The notes beneath the pieces were generated by a model. It saw only the letters and a program-made list of their open reading frames with translations, did not search any database and was not told the DNA's origin. The position numbers were made by a program, and so were the translations under genes. A stretch of 64,000 nt of DNA from Labrys sp. KNU-23 (GTDB lineage Bacteria; Pseudomonadota; Alphaproteobacteria; Rhizobiales; Labraceae): contig NZ_CP043489.1 in the NCBI RefSeq assembly GCF_008330945.1, forward strand, positions 3,173,501 through 3,237,500, written 5' to 3'. Below are positions 1 through 10,653 of the stretch, one piece after another. The first letter of the stretch is position 1, and each line of letters opens with the position of its first letter.

Positions 1-1383
1 GGTGACGACCTGGTTCTTCTTCAGTTCGCCGGCATCGACGAAGGGGTCACCCGCGAGCTGCTTGATGCCCAGCGAGATGCGCTCCTTCTCGACGTCCACG
101 TCGAGCACCACGGCCTTGACCATGTCGCCCTTGCGGAAGTCGTCGATGACCTGCTCGCCCGGACGGTTCCAGTCGAGGTCGGAGAGATGGACCATGCCGT
201 CCACATCGCCGTCGAGGCCAATGAACAGGCCGAACTCGGTCTTGTTCTTGACTTCGCCTTCGACCACCGAACCGTTCGGGTGCTTGTCGGCAAAATCTTC
301 CCAGGGGTTGGAAAGGGTCTGCTTGAGGCCGAGCGAGATGCGGCGCTTGATCGGGTCGACCTCGAGGATCTGCACTTCCACTTCCTGCGAGGTGGAGACG
401 ATCTTGCCGGGGTGGACGTTCTTCTTGGTCCACGACATTTCGGAAACGTGGATCAGGCCTTCGATGCCCGGCTCCAGTTCCACGAACGCGCCGTAGTCCG
501 TGATGTTGGTGACGCGGCCGGTGAACTTGGCCTGCAGCGGGTACTTGGCGTCGATGCCCAGCCACGGATCGGCCTGGAGCTGCTTCATGCCCAGCGAGAT
601 GCGGTGCGTCTCGTGGTTGATCTTGATGATCTTGACCTTGACCTGCTGGCCGATGGTCAGAAGCTCCGTCGGATGGTTCACGCGGCGCCATGCGATGTCG
701 GTGACATGCAGGAGGCCGTCGATGCCGCCCAGATCAACGAACGCACCGTAATCGGTGATGTTCTTGACCACGCCGTCGACCACCTGACCCTCTTCGAGGT
801 TCTGGACGATCTCGTGACGCTGCTCGGCGCGGCTCTCTTCGAGGACCGTGCGGCGGGAGACGACGATGTTGCCGCGGCGGCGATCCATCTTGAGGATCTG
901 GAAGGGCTGCGGAACGTTCATCAGCGGGGTGACGTCGCGGATCGGACGGATGTCGACCTGGCTGCGTGGCAGGAAGGCCACGGCGCCGTCGAGGTCGACG
1001 GTGAAGCCACCCTTGACCTGGTTGAAGATGACGCCGTCGACCTTTTCATTGGCCTCGAACGACTTCTCCAGCTTGATCCAGCTCTCTTCGCGGCGAGCCT
1101 TGTCACGCGAGATGACGGCTTCGCCCAGAGCGTTTTCGATGCGCTCGAGGTAAACCTCGACGACATCGCCGACCTTGAGCGCGCTGTCGCGGCCCGGGCC
1201 GTTGAATTCCTTGAGAGCTACGCGGCCTTCGGTCTTGAGGCCGACATCGATGACGGCAAGGTCCTTCTCGATGGCGACGACGGTGCCCTTGACGACCGAA
1301 CCTTCGGCCATATCGCTGGTGCCGAACGTCTCGTCGAGCATCGCAGCGAAATCTTCACGCAGCACGTTTTCCTGTACGGACAT
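1..1383 (-). CDS. rpsA: 30S ribosomal protein S1, N-terminal 461 codons (cut by window edge)
   Basis: This is ribosomal protein S1, which binds mRNA on the small subunit and helps initiate translation. The reading frame opens with ATG at 1383 (MSVQENVLREDFAAMLDE) after an AGGA motif and stays open to base 1, where it still reads QLAGDPFVDAGELKKNQVV. That is the repeated S1/OB-fold signature in which GxxxxGxV and hydrophobic-Gly-Asp motifs recur. S1 proteins usually have about 560 residues and six OB repeats, so roughly the last 100 residues lie outside the window. Long frames on the opposite strand here are shadows of the GC-rich codon pattern. Confidence 0.93.
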   Translation of the reverse strand, partial: MSVQENVLREDFAAMLDETFGTSDMAEGSVVKGTVVAIEKDLAVIDVGLKTEGRVALKEFNGPGRDSALKVGDVVEVYLERIENALGEAVISRDKARREESWIKLEKSFEANEKVDGVIFNQVKGGFTVDLDGAVAFLPRSQVDIRPIRDVTPLMNVPQPFQILKMDRRRGNIVVSRRTVLEESRAEQRHEIVQNLEEGQVVDGVVKNITDYGAFVDLGGIDGLLHVTDIAWRRVNHPTELLTIGQQVKVKIIKINHETHRISLGMKQLQADPWLGIDAKYPLQAKFTGRVTNITDYGAFVELEPGIEGLIHVSEMSWTKKNVHPGKIVSTSQEVEVQILEVDPIKRRISLGLKQTLSNPWEDFADKHPNGSVVEGEVKNKTEFGLFIGLDGDVDGMVHLSDLDWNRPGEQVIDDFRKGDMVKAVVLDVDVEKERISLGIKQLAGDPFVDAGELKKNQVVT

Positions 1384-1706
1384 ATGTTTTCCTGGCGCCG
1401 GCGGTTGGTGTTGATCATCGTTTCCGGAAGGCGGCAGGGCTGCTGGAGCAGCCACAGGCGGGGTGTTTTGAGAAAAAACACGCCCGGCCGGCGCAAGGCC
1501 CGCACTGCGGAAACGTCTTTCTGGTCTATTTTTCGGACGCTTGTCTCATCATGGATGACAGCTCAGCGTCAGATGGGCGGTTCCATATCAAGATGGAAGG
1601 GGGAGAGCAAGGCGAAAGGCAATTTTTCGCCGTTTTCCAGCCGCTGAGGGCCAGAACTCCGGCAAAAATGGCGATGGGTGCCGTTGACCGGGCGGCGATG
1701 GGGCCG
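1384..1706. other. rpsA leader and intergenic region
   Basis: These 323 bases separate rpsA from the cupin gene and hold no supported gene. A hairpin with nine-base arms (gggtgtttt at 1461-1469 pairing with 1475-1485, one bulge) lies about 80 bases upstream of rpsA. On the minus strand it is followed by rpsA itself, so it could be the terminator of upstream transcription or part of the rpsA leader. Alphaproteobacterial rpsA leaders sometimes carry S1-responsive structures, but I cannot identify one here. Confidence 0.5.
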
Positions 1707-2072
1707 CTATTCCCGTATTGCCTGCTGCAGCACGCTCGGAGCCCCCGTCCGATAGTCTTCGCGCAGGGGATGGAAGACGTCCATCGTGCGGCAGGCCGTC
1801 AGGGCCCGGCCGGAATGCGGGGCATTCGGCGGCACCACGGCGACCATGCCCGGTTTCAGCACCATGGTCTGGCCGTCGACCGTGACTTCCAGTTCGCCTT
1901 CGAACTGATGCACCACCTGTTCATGCAGGTGGGCGTGCAACGGCAGCATGGCCCCGGCCTCGATCTGCCAGAGCACGAAGGTCATCGCGCCCGAATGCAT
2001 GAAACGGCCGTGGAAGCCGGGAATGACCGTGCGCGGTTCGATCTTCTCCCAATCGAAGAGGATGTCGGACAT
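1707..2072 (-). CDS. small cupin-domain protein
   Basis: This is a 121-residue single-domain cupin. The two cupin motifs are visible: a His-rich first motif (LPLHAHLHEQVVHQFEGEL) and a second motif (MVAVVPPNAPHSGRAL). The His residues should bind a metal, as is usual in the family. I chose ATG at 2072 because an AGGAG motif lies six bases upstream. A longer frame to 2108 has no such signal and would overlap the stop of fdsD. It directly follows the formate dehydrogenase genes on the same strand (about 30 bases), so it is probably co-transcribed. Its substrate is unknown. Confidence 0.75.
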   Translation of the reverse strand: MSDILFDWEKIEPRTVIPGFHGRFMHSGAMTFVLWQIEAGAMLPLHAHLHEQVVHQFEGELEVTVDGQTMVLKPGMVAVVPPNAPHSGRALTACRTMDVFHPLREDYRTGAPSVLQQAIRE

Positions 2073-2104
2073 GGAAATCTCCTGGATGCCTGCGATCCCG
2101 GAGT

Positions 2105-2359
2105 TCACGCCTTTTCGCGCAGGCTTTCCAGGGCCTTCTTCACCAAGGGATCGATACCTTCGCCGCCGGCATCCAGATGCGCGAAGATCTGGTTGCGCAT
2201 GCGTGGCTCCCAGAATTTGCGGATATGCTCGGCAATACCGGCGACCCGCACTTCCTCGCGCTGGGAGGCGAAGAACAGGCCGATCTGGTTGGCCATCCTC
2301 ACCAGCTTGGCGGAGGGGTCATGTGCGTGGCCCTCATGCGCGGATTCATCATGCGACAT
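2105..2359 (-). CDS. fdsD: formate dehydrogenase delta subunit
   Basis: This 84-residue protein resembles FdsD, the small accessory or delta subunit of NAD-dependent molybdenum formate dehydrogenases. The core reads VRMANQIGLFFASQ followed by a basic stretch and FWEPRMRNQIFAHLDAGG, which matches the family pattern of an N-terminal helix and a conserved FW-PRMR segment. Its His-rich N-terminus (HDESAHEGHAHDP) is unremarkable. It overlaps the end of fdhD by 11 bases, which indicates translational coupling. Family members are needed for assembly or stability of the FdsGBA complex. Confidence 0.88.
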   Translation of the reverse strand: MSHDESAHEGHAHDPSAKLVRMANQIGLFFASQREEVRVAGIAEHIRKFWEPRMRNQIFAHLDAGGEGIDPLVKKALESLREKA

Positions 2360-3179
2360 GGGCGAGTTTCTCCGAAACGATGCGATGGGGATGGGTGAAG
2401 ATCTCGAAGCCGTCGGAGCGGGCGATGCCGATCAGCGTGATGCCCGCTTCCTCGGCGGTGCGGATGGCCAGCGCCGTGGGGGCGGAAACCGCCACCACGA
2501 TGGAGGCACCCATCGCAGCCGACTTCTGCACCATTTCCACCGAGATCCGGCTGGTGAGAACGACGATGCCTGGAAGAGCCTGGGAAGAGCGAGCGATCGA
2601 CCGCCGGGCCAGGGCGCCGGCGAGCTTGTCGAGCGCATTGTGCCGGCCGACATCCTCGCGCAGGGCGATGAGGCCGTCCGCCTTGGTCCAGAAGGCTGCG
2701 GCATGCACGGCACGGGTCTGGTGGTTCAGTATCTGGGCGGGCGCGAGTGAAGCGAGGGCGGTTTCGATATCGCCGGGTGACAGCTTGAGGTCACCGGCGA
2801 CCGGCTGCGGCTTGCGTACCGCCTCGGTCAGGCTGTCGATGCCGCACAGGCCGCAGCCCGTGGGCCCGGCCAGCATGCGCCGACGGGCGGCGAGCGCGGC
2901 GCCGCGATCGCCCTTCAGCCACATACGCAGTTCGACACCTTCCTCGTAATCGACGCGTTCGAACTCGGTGACGTCGTCGAGAGAGGTGATGATGCCTTCG
3001 GTGAGGGAGAAGCCGTAGGCAAAGTCCTCGAGGTCGACAGGGCTTCCCATCATCACGGCATGGGAACCGCCATCATAGACCAGCGAGATCGCCATCTCCT
3101 CGGGAACCGTGCGCTCGCCCGGCGTGAACATGCCGTCACGCCAGGCGAAGCGGGAGATGGTGCGGACGGGATCGGTCAT
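2349..3179 (-). CDS. fdhD: formate dehydrogenase accessory sulfurtransferase FdhD
   Basis: FdhD (also called FdsC in this operon type) passes sulfur from a cysteine desulfurase to the molybdenum cofactor of formate dehydrogenase. The 276-residue length is typical. The functional Cys pair is visible as GPTGCGLCGIDSL near residue 100. Also present are the conserved PVDLEDFAYGFSLTEGI near the N-terminus and REDVGRHNALDKL plus LTSRISVEMVQKSA in the C-terminal half. ATG at 3179 has a purine-rich GGAGAAG upstream. It lies between fdsA and fdsD, the usual fdsGBACD order. Confidence 0.93.
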   Translation of the reverse strand: MTDPVRTISRFAWRDGMFTPGERTVPEEMAISLVYDGGSHAVMMGSPVDLEDFAYGFSLTEGIITSLDDVTEFERVDYEEGVELRMWLKGDRGAALAARRRMLAGPTGCGLCGIDSLTEAVRKPQPVAGDLKLSPGDIETALASLAPAQILNHQTRAVHAAAFWTKADGLIALREDVGRHNALDKLAGALARRSIARSSQALPGIVVLTSRISVEMVQKSAAMGASIVVAVSAPTALAIRTAEEAGITLIGIARSDGFEIFTHPHRIVSEKLAHVA

Positions 3180-3190
3180 GGTGTTCTTCT

Positions 3191-3335
3191 CCTTCTCCCC
3201 CTGTGGGAGAAGGTGGCCGAAGGCCGGATGAGGGGTTGGATCAACCTCTCATCCCCTGATTTCAGCAATATGATCTGCATAGGTCACGAGACCCCTCATC
3301 CCCCTGCCGGGACCTTCTCCTGCAAGGGGAGAAGG
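3191..3335. repeat. intergenic palindromic repeat, 'ccttctcccc' family, copy 1
   Basis: The element begins with the hairpin ccttctcccc...gggagaagg and ends with an inverted counterpart, ccttctcctgcaagggg. The arms also pair through ggatgagggg and cccctcat. It fills the gap between fdsA and fdhD inside the operon. Related copies lie at 26012-26158 and 38605-38736. Transcribed, it would fold into a long stem. It may act as an mRNA stabiliser or partial terminator, as REP-like elements do, but that is inference. Confidence 0.8.
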
Positions 3336-3344
3336 GTGCTGTCC

Positions 3345-6176
3345 TCACTCCGCCGCGATGCGACGCGAGTTCTTCGCCATCGCCTCATATTCCTCCTGCC
3401 ATTGCGACGGGCCGTTGGAAGGCATGACCTGCACCGCCGTCACCTTGTATTCGGGGCAGTTGGTCGCCCAGTCCGAATAGTCGGTGGTGATGACGTTGGC
3501 CTGCGTCGAGGGATGATGGAAGGTGGTGTAGACCACACCCGGCGCCACGCGATCGGTGATGACGGCGCGCAGCGAAGTCGAGCCCGAGCGGCTTTCGAGG
3601 CGCACCCAGTCATGCTCCCGAATGCCACGCTGCTCGGCATCGTGGGGATGAATTTCCAGCACATCCTCCTCGTGCCACATCGAATTCTCGGTGCGCCGTG
3701 TCTGCGCGCCGACATTGTATTGGGACAGGATGCGGCCGGTGGTGAGCAGCAGCGGGAAACGCGCCCCGGTGCGCTCATCGGTCGGGATATATTCGGTGAC
3801 CATGAAGCGGCCCTTGCCGCGCACGAAATGGTCGATATGCATGATCGGCGTGCCCTCGGGCGCCTTGTCGTTGCAAGGCCACTGCACCGAGCCGTCGCGT
3901 TCCAGCTTTTCGTAGGAGACGCCGGCGAAGGACGGTGTGAGGCGGGCGATCTCGTCCATGATCTGCGAGGGATGCTCGTAGGGCATGTGGAAATCCATGG
4001 CTTCGGCGATCAGCAGCGTGATTTCCCAGTCGGCATAGCCGGCCTTGGGCGCCATCACCTTGCGCACACGCTGGATGCGGCGCTCGGCATTGGTGAAGGT
4101 ACCGTCCTTCTCCAGGAAGGAGGAGCCGGGCAGGAAGACATGGGCGTAGTTGGCGGTTTCGTTCAGGAAGAGATCCTGCACGACGACGCATTCCATCGCG
4201 GCCAGGCCCGCCGTGACATGCTTGGTGTCGGGGTCGGACTGCACGATGTCCTCGCCCTGCACATAGAGGCCGAGGAACGAGCCTTCGACGGCAGCGTCGA
4301 GCATGTTGGGAATGCGCAGGCCCGGTTCCTTGTCGAGATGGACGCCCCAGAATTCCTCGAACATGTGGCGCACTTCGTCGCCGGCGATGTGGCGGTAGCC
4401 CGGCAACTCATGGGGGAACGAGCCCATGTCGCAGGAGCCCTGCACATTGTTCTGGCCGCGCAGCGGGTTCACGCCGACGCCGCGGCGGCCGATATTGCCG
4501 GTAGCCATGGCAAGATTGGCGATTGCCATCACCGTGGTCGAGCCCTGGCTGTGCTCGGTAACGCCGAGGCCGTAATAGATGGCGCCATTGCCGCCGGTGG
4601 CGTAGAGGCGGGCAGCCCCGCGCACCAGTTCGGCGGGTACGCCGGTATATTTCTCCACCGCTTCCGGCGAGTGCCTGGGATCGGCCACGAAGGCGGCCCA
4701 GTTCTGGAACTCGTCCCAGTCGCAGCGCTCGCGCACATAATCCTCGGCGACCAGGCCCTCGGTGACGATGACATGGGCCAGGGCCGTCACGACGGCGACA
4801 TTGGTGCCCGGCAGCAGCGGCAGGTGGTAGTCGGCCTCGACATGCGGCGTGCGCACGATGTCGGTCTTGCGCGGATCGATGACGATCAGGCGGGCGCCCT
4901 CGCGCAGGCGCTTCTTCATGCGCGAGCCGAAGACCGGGTGGCCGTCCGTCGGATTGGCGCCGATGACGACGATGACGTCGCTGTCCTCGACCGAGTCGAA
5001 ATCCTGCGTGCCGGCGGAGGTGCCGAAGGTCTGGCCGAGGCCGTAGCCCGTCGGCGAATGGCAGACGCGGGCGCAGGTATCGACATTGTTGTTGCCGAAG
5101 CCGCCGCGGATCAGCTTCTGCACCAGATAGGTCTCTTCATTGGTGCAGCGCGAGGAGGTGATGCCGCCGATCGAGGCCTTGCCGTGCTTGGCCTGGATGC
5201 GCTTGAATTCGGAGGCGGTGTAGGCGATCGCCTCTTCCCAGGATACTTCCTTCCAGGGATCGGTGATCTTGGAGCGGATCATCGGCTTGAGGATGCGCTC
5301 CTTGTGGGTAGCATAGCCCCAGGCGAAGCGGCCCTTGACGCAGCTATGGCCGCGATTGGCCTTGCCGTCCTTGTAAGGCACCATGCGCACGACTTCCTCG
5401 CCGCGCATCTCGGCCTTGAAGGCGCAGCCGACGCCGCAATAGGCGCAGGTCGTCACCACCGAATGCTCGGGCTGGCCGATCTCGATCACCTTGTTCTCGG
5501 TGAGCGTGGCCGTCGGGCAGGCCTGCACGCAGGCGCCGCAGGAGACGCATTCGGAATCGAAGAAGGCCTCGTCCATGCCCGGCGACACCCGGCTTTCGAA
5601 GCCACGGCCGGAGATCGTCAGCGCGAAGGTGCCCTGCACTTCCTCGCAGGCACGCACGCAACGAGAACAGACGATGCATTTGGAGGTGTCGAAGGTGAAG
5701 TAGGGGTTGGAGGTATCCTTGTCGAGGCCGAGATGGTTGTCACCCTCGTAGCCATAGCGCACTTCGCGCAGGCCGACCGCGCCCGCCATGTCCTGCAATT
5801 CGCAATCGCCATTGGCAGCGCAGGTCAGGCAGTCGAGCGGATGGTCGGAGATGTAGAGCTCCATCACGCCCTTGCGGATCTCGGCGAGGCGCGAGGTCTG
5901 CGTCTTCACCTTGATGCCCGGCGCCACCGGCGTGGTGCAGGAGGCCGGCGTGCCGTTGCGGCCCTCGATCTCGACCAGGCACATGCGGCAGGAGCCCCAG
6001 GCGTCCATCATGTCGGTGGCGCAGAGCTTGGGGATCTGCGTCCCCATCTCCATGGCGGCGCGCATGATCGAGGTGCCCTCGGGCACGGTGATTTCCTGGC
6101 CGTCGATGGTCAGTGTGACCATCTTCTCCGACTTGGAGAGCGGCGTGCCGTAGTCGACTTCATGGACGAGGGACAT
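3345..6176 (-). CDS. fdsA: NAD-dependent formate dehydrogenase, catalytic alpha subunit
   Basis: This is the molybdenum-containing alpha subunit that oxidises formate to CO2 in the cytoplasm. The 943 residues start with an NADH-dehydrogenase-G-like [2Fe-2S] domain (CRMCLVEIEGR near residue 65) and further iron-sulfur motifs (CIVCSRCVRACEE, CVSCGACVQACPTATL). The CAYCGVGCAFKAEM motif opens the bis-MGD molybdopterin region. DTCARVCHSPTGYGLGQ carries a cysteine at the position of the metal-binding Cys/Sec. There is no Tat leader, as expected for a soluble FdsABG enzyme. MSLVHEVDYGTP is the usual family N-terminus, supporting the ATG at 6176. Confidence 0.96.
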   Translation of the reverse strand: MSLVHEVDYGTPLSKSEKMVTLTIDGQEITVPEGTSIMRAAMEMGTQIPKLCATDMMDAWGSCRMCLVEIEGRNGTPASCTTPVAPGIKVKTQTSRLAEIRKGVMELYISDHPLDCLTCAANGDCELQDMAGAVGLREVRYGYEGDNHLGLDKDTSNPYFTFDTSKCIVCSRCVRACEEVQGTFALTISGRGFESRVSPGMDEAFFDSECVSCGACVQACPTATLTENKVIEIGQPEHSVVTTCAYCGVGCAFKAEMRGEEVVRMVPYKDGKANRGHSCVKGRFAWGYATHKERILKPMIRSKITDPWKEVSWEEAIAYTASEFKRIQAKHGKASIGGITSSRCTNEETYLVQKLIRGGFGNNNVDTCARVCHSPTGYGLGQTFGTSAGTQDFDSVEDSDVIVVIGANPTDGHPVFGSRMKKRLREGARLIVIDPRKTDIVRTPHVEADYHLPLLPGTNVAVVTALAHVIVTEGLVAEDYVRERCDWDEFQNWAAFVADPRHSPEAVEKYTGVPAELVRGAARLYATGGNGAIYYGLGVTEHSQGSTTVMAIANLAMATGNIGRRGVGVNPLRGQNNVQGSCDMGSFPHELPGYRHIAGDEVRHMFEEFWGVHLDKEPGLRIPNMLDAAVEGSFLGLYVQGEDIVQSDPDTKHVTAGLAAMECVVVQDLFLNETANYAHVFLPGSSFLEKDGTFTNAERRIQRVRKVMAPKAGYADWEITLLIAEAMDFHMPYEHPSQIMDEIARLTPSFAGVSYEKLERDGSVQWPCNDKAPEGTPIMHIDHFVRGKGRFMVTEYIPTDERTGARFPLLLTTGRILSQYNVGAQTRRTENSMWHEEDVLEIHPHDAEQRGIREHDWVRLESRSGSTSLRAVITDRVAPGVVYTTFHHPSTQANVITTDYSDWATNCPEYKVTAVQVMPSNGPSQWQEEYEAMAKNSRRIAAE

Positions 6177-6207
6177 TGACTGTCTCCAAAGACGCTTATT
6201 CGGGCGA

Positions 6208-7757
<1,550 letters not shown>

Positions 7758-7761
<4 letters not shown>

Positions 7762-8231
7762 CGCACCACCTCTTCCAGGGCCTTGTCGAGTCGCTTGGCA
7801 TCGAGCCGGGCCACCAGGCGGCCGTCGATCATGGCGGCGGGCGAGATGGAGCACAGGCCGAGGCAATAGACGGGTTCAAGTGTAACGCGTCCGTCCGGGG
7901 TTGTCTCGCCGAACTCGATGCCGAGCTTCTCGACGAGATGGTCGGCCAGGGCCTCGCAGCCGGCGGACTGGCAGGCTTCGGCGCGGCAGAGCTTGATGAT
8001 ATGCTCCCCGGCCGGTTCCCTGCGGAAATCGTGATAGAACGTCACCACGCCGTGCACTTCGGCGCGGGAGAGATTGAGCGCTTCGGCCACCATGGGGACG
8101 GCCGGCTCGGGGACATAGCCGAAAGTTTCCACAAAGGAGTGGAGGATCGGCAAAAGCGGGCCTTCCAACGTCTGGCCTGCCGCGATGAGTTCAGCCGCGC
8201 GTGCGGTATTCCAATCTTCGTGGGCTGGCAT
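7758..8231 (-). CDS. fdsG: NAD-dependent formate dehydrogenase, gamma subunit ([2Fe-2S], NuoE-like)
   Basis: This 157-residue subunit has the thioredoxin-like [2Fe-2S] fold of NuoE. The four ligand cysteines appear in two clusters: LCRAEACQSAGCEAL near residue 85 and VYCLGLCSISPAAMIDGR near residue 125. VHGVVTFYHDFRREPAGEH is the usual conserved centre. It is the first gene of fdsGBA-fdhD-fdsD and is translationally coupled to fdsB. The promoter should lie in 8232-8420, where I see no convincing motif. Confidence 0.95.
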
Positions 8232-8367
8232 GCCACTCTCTTTCGACTAGTTCTAGAGAGGAAGAATGTGCCCTCGTTCCAACGCGATCAAGCATCAATT
8301 TTCGTCGGACGATAGAGAACTTCTATTAAACTCCGTAAGTCACGAGAGACACGACGAGACGCGCCGT

Positions 8368-8409
8368 CCCTCCAACCTCCCGCTGCGGTAGCAGCAAGAG
8401 GTTGGAGGG
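8368..8409 (-). terminator. terminator-like hairpin after the Gly-rich gene
   Basis: A perfect 12-base inverted repeat (ccctccaacctc at 8368-8379 and gaggttggaggg at 8398-8409) lies 11 bases past the stop codon of the minus-strand gene at 8421. No T run follows on the minus strand, so termination efficiency is uncertain. Confidence 0.6.
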
Positions 8410-8420
8410 ACCCGAAACGT

Positions 8421-8879
8421 TCAGTACTGATAGCAGACGCGTTGACGGCGGATACGCCAGCCGTAATCGGTGTAGATCCGCACCCGCCGCCAGCGGCAGG
8501 CCGGTGCATAATCGTAATAGCCATCGTCATAATAGCCGCCGCCATAGCCGCCATAGAGGCCCGGCGTCATCAGCAGGGGGGCGAGCGCCAGGCCGGCACC
8601 CCAACCCCAGCCATCGTCACGCCAGCGCCGGCCATAGCCGCGGCCATACCAGCGTCGTCCGCCGCCGCCCCAGTGACGGCCTCCCCAGCCGCCACCGCCC
8701 CAGCGTCGTCCGCCTCCACCGCCGCCCCAGTGACGACCGCCGCCGCCGCCCCAGTTGCCGCCGCCATGGTGGGGAAAGAAATAACCGTTGCTGCGCGCTT
8801 CGGCTGGCGCCGTCGCCGTCATACTTGCAGCACTGAGAGTGAAAGCCGCCAAGGCGGCCACTAGTAATTTGCGAAACAT
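8421..8879 (-). CDS. secreted glycine/arginine/tryptophan-rich protein
   Basis: This is a 152-residue protein of unknown function. Residues 1-29 form a Sec signal peptide ending in APAEARS. The middle (about 40-80) is a low-complexity run of GGGG with W and R (RHWGGGG, RRWGGGG type repeats). The C-terminus reads ACRWRRVRIYTDYGWRIRRQRVCY, with two cysteines that could pair. Similar short exported proteins with this Cys/Arg/Tyr tail are common in Hyphomicrobiales. An AGGAG motif lies seven bases before the ATG. The gene is monocistronic, and divergent from the kinase gene after a 497-base gap. Confidence 0.8.
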   Translation of the reverse strand: MFRKLLVAALAAFTLSAASMTATAPAEARSNGYFFPHHGGGNWGGGGGRHWGGGGGGRRWGGGGWGGRHWGGGGRRWYGRGYGRRWRDDGWGWGAGLALAPLLMTPGLYGGYGGGYYDDGYYDYAPACRWRRVRIYTDYGWRIRRQRVCYQY

Positions 8880-9376
8880 GGAACACTCCTTGGAAAGGTG
8901 GCTCCGGCCTTCGTCGTACCAGGGCCGGCGGGCAGCCTCTCCACCTGGAAATTACCTTAAGTTAACCATTAATCCAGAATAGATGAACTCTTGCTATCAA
9001 CGCCGTTCATGTAGCGTTCATCTTGGCGGGCATGATCGCCTAAGATCTTGAGATGATAGCACAAAACGGCGCATTTGTCATGAAATGACGGGGCGTTGCA
9101 GTCCCCGGGTCATTCGAGGTCGTCAATTTCCCCCGCAGGTCGTTCACCTGAAAAGGGTACATGCCGGTCGCTGCAATCGCCCATTCTCGCAAGTATTCGC
9201 CGGACGATACTACTCAGGGTTGACGCGTGGCCGCGCAGCGTCGCCAGGGCGCGGCAATCGCGCCATTGCAAATGGTGTCGAATGATTGTTTCTTTTCGCT
9301 ACAAATAAACTCCGGTCAGCTGGTGAGTCGCCATGGCAACTCGGCGGCGGCAGGATATCTTCGGCAGGTAGGGGAA
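8880..9376. other. divergent intergenic region, no supported gene
   Basis: This stretch lies between the Gly-rich protein gene (minus) and the kinase gene (plus). It contains an AT-rich patch at about 8953-8985 (ttaagttaaccattaatcc) that probably holds the minus-strand promoter. Short frames exist on both strands, but none has a credible start signal or recognisable protein. I see no strong hairpin or repeat. Confidence 0.5.
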
Positions 9377-10417
9377 ATGCAAGGTGAGCGTCCAGCGTCG
9401 GCGCGTTCCGGTATCATCACGGCCGGAACCTGGTGCGTCGACGGCAACAAGCTGGTGGAGTACTGGCCCGGCGAAGACGGCCTCGTCGAGATCCTGCACG
9501 AGGAGTCACGCGGCGGCGGTTCGGGGTGCAACCTCGCCATCGATATCAAGCGCCTCGATCCGCAGATGTGGGTGGAGACGCAGGGGCTGATCGGCGATGA
9601 CGAGGATGGCCGCCTGCTCCATGCCGAGGCCGATCGCTATGGCATCGATCGCCGCCGCCTGGTGATGACGCGGGAAGCGCGAACCCTGCATACCGATGCC
9701 TATACCTCCCAGCGCAGCGGCCGGCGCACGCATATCTTCAATCCTGGTGCGGCATCGCTGATGACGCCGGAGCATTTCGATTTCGACGGCACGAAAGGGC
9801 GCATCCTCCATCTCGGCCTGCCCGGCGTGCACAAGAAGATGGATGCCCCGTGGAACGACGATGCCAATGGCTGGCTGACCGTATTGCGCAAGGCCAGGCA
9901 GGCCGGCCTCGTCACCAATCTGGAACTGGCCACCGCCTCGCCCGCGCGCCTGCGCGAGCTGGTTCGTCCGCTGCTGGCCTATCTCGATCTTCTCATCGTC
10001 AATGACAGCGAAATGGGAGCGATCGGCGAGGAGGAGACGGTGCGGGACGACCGCACGGTGGTCGAGGCCTGCATCAAGGCCGCGCGCAAGGTCCTGGAGG
10101 CCGGCAGTTGCCAGGTGGTGGCGGCCCATTTTCCGACTGGCGCGGTCGCGGTGACCCGGGAGGGTGACGTCGTCACCCAGCCCTCGATCCGCGTGCCCAA
10201 GCAGGTCATCGCCGGCGCCAACGGGGCGGGCGATGCCTTTGCCTCGGGCTTTCTCTACGGCTTCCACGAGGGCTGGGAGCTTCGGCGCTGCCTGGCGCTC
10301 GCCCACGCCGCGGCGGCGGCGTCGCTGCGCTCGGTGACGACCTGCGATGCCGTCGCGCCCTGGCGCGAATGCCTCGCGCTCGCCGATGAATGGGGCTGGA
10401 ACGAGGGCATCGGCTGA
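9377..10417 (+). CDS. PfkB-family (ribokinase-like) sugar kinase
   Basis: The 346-residue protein phosphorylates a sugar or related small molecule using ATP. The N-terminal family signature is degenerate (GGGSGCNLAIDIKRLD near residue 42, instead of GGxxxN). The C-terminal one is clear: VIAGANGAGDAFASGFLYGF near residue 278, with the catalytic base Asp in GAGD. The frame is open 150 bases further upstream, but ATG at 9377 follows AGGTAGGGG and leaves a normal N-terminus. No transporter is attached on this strand, so the substrate cannot be inferred. Confidence 0.85.
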   Translation: MQGERPASARSGIITAGTWCVDGNKLVEYWPGEDGLVEILHEESRGGGSGCNLAIDIKRLDPQMWVETQGLIGDDEDGRLLHAEADRYGIDRRRLVMTREARTLHTDAYTSQRSGRRTHIFNPGAASLMTPEHFDFDGTKGRILHLGLPGVHKKMDAPWNDDANGWLTVLRKARQAGLVTNLELATASPARLRELVRPLLAYLDLLIVNDSEMGAIGEEETVRDDRTVVEACIKAARKVLEAGSCQVVAAHFPTGAVAVTREGDVVTQPSIRVPKQVIAGANGAGDAFASGFLYGFHEGWELRRCLALAHAAAAASLRSVTTCDAVAPWRECLALADEWGWNEGIG

Positions 10418-10419
10418 GC

Positions 10420-10653
10420 TCAGAAGATTTCGCCGATCTTGCGGTCGACGGCGGCCTCCTGCGTGCGGAAGGTGTTGGCGACGCGGCGAGAGCGATGGAA
10501 ATAGGGAATCCAGATCGCCGAACCCACCAATGCCCGGACGAGATCCTTGATATGGGTCGGATCGCTCGGCGTGTTGGTCAGGTTGGAGATATAGGAGTCC
10601 CCGGCCAATTCCGCCAATGAGACCACGACCAGCCCGGTGTAGAAGATCGTCAT
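10420..10653 (-). pseudogene. C-terminal remnant of a DUF2569-type membrane protein
   Basis: The last 77 codons read MTIFYTGLVVVSLAELAG and end in SAIWIPYFHRSRRVANTFR followed by KIGEIF. This matches the C-terminal third of the complete DUF2569-like gene at 29701-30243 (IAYFRRSRRVANTFR...LGEIF). The complete copy has a GGWLVLP start and about four membrane segments. Those are missing here, and homology stops near 10680, just before the MFS stop codon at 10698. It is therefore either a 5'-deleted pseudogene or a very short derived membrane protein. No ribosome-binding site is visible before the ATG at 10653. Confidence 0.7.

Noticed and set aside
187..1647. 486-codon plus-strand frame opposite rpsA
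   Set aside because: Antisense shadow of the S1 coding sequence, which is recognisable on the minus strand.
3060..6179. 1039-codon open frame on the plus strand opposite fdsA
   Set aside because: It is the antisense shadow of a GC-rich gene with clear formate dehydrogenase motifs.
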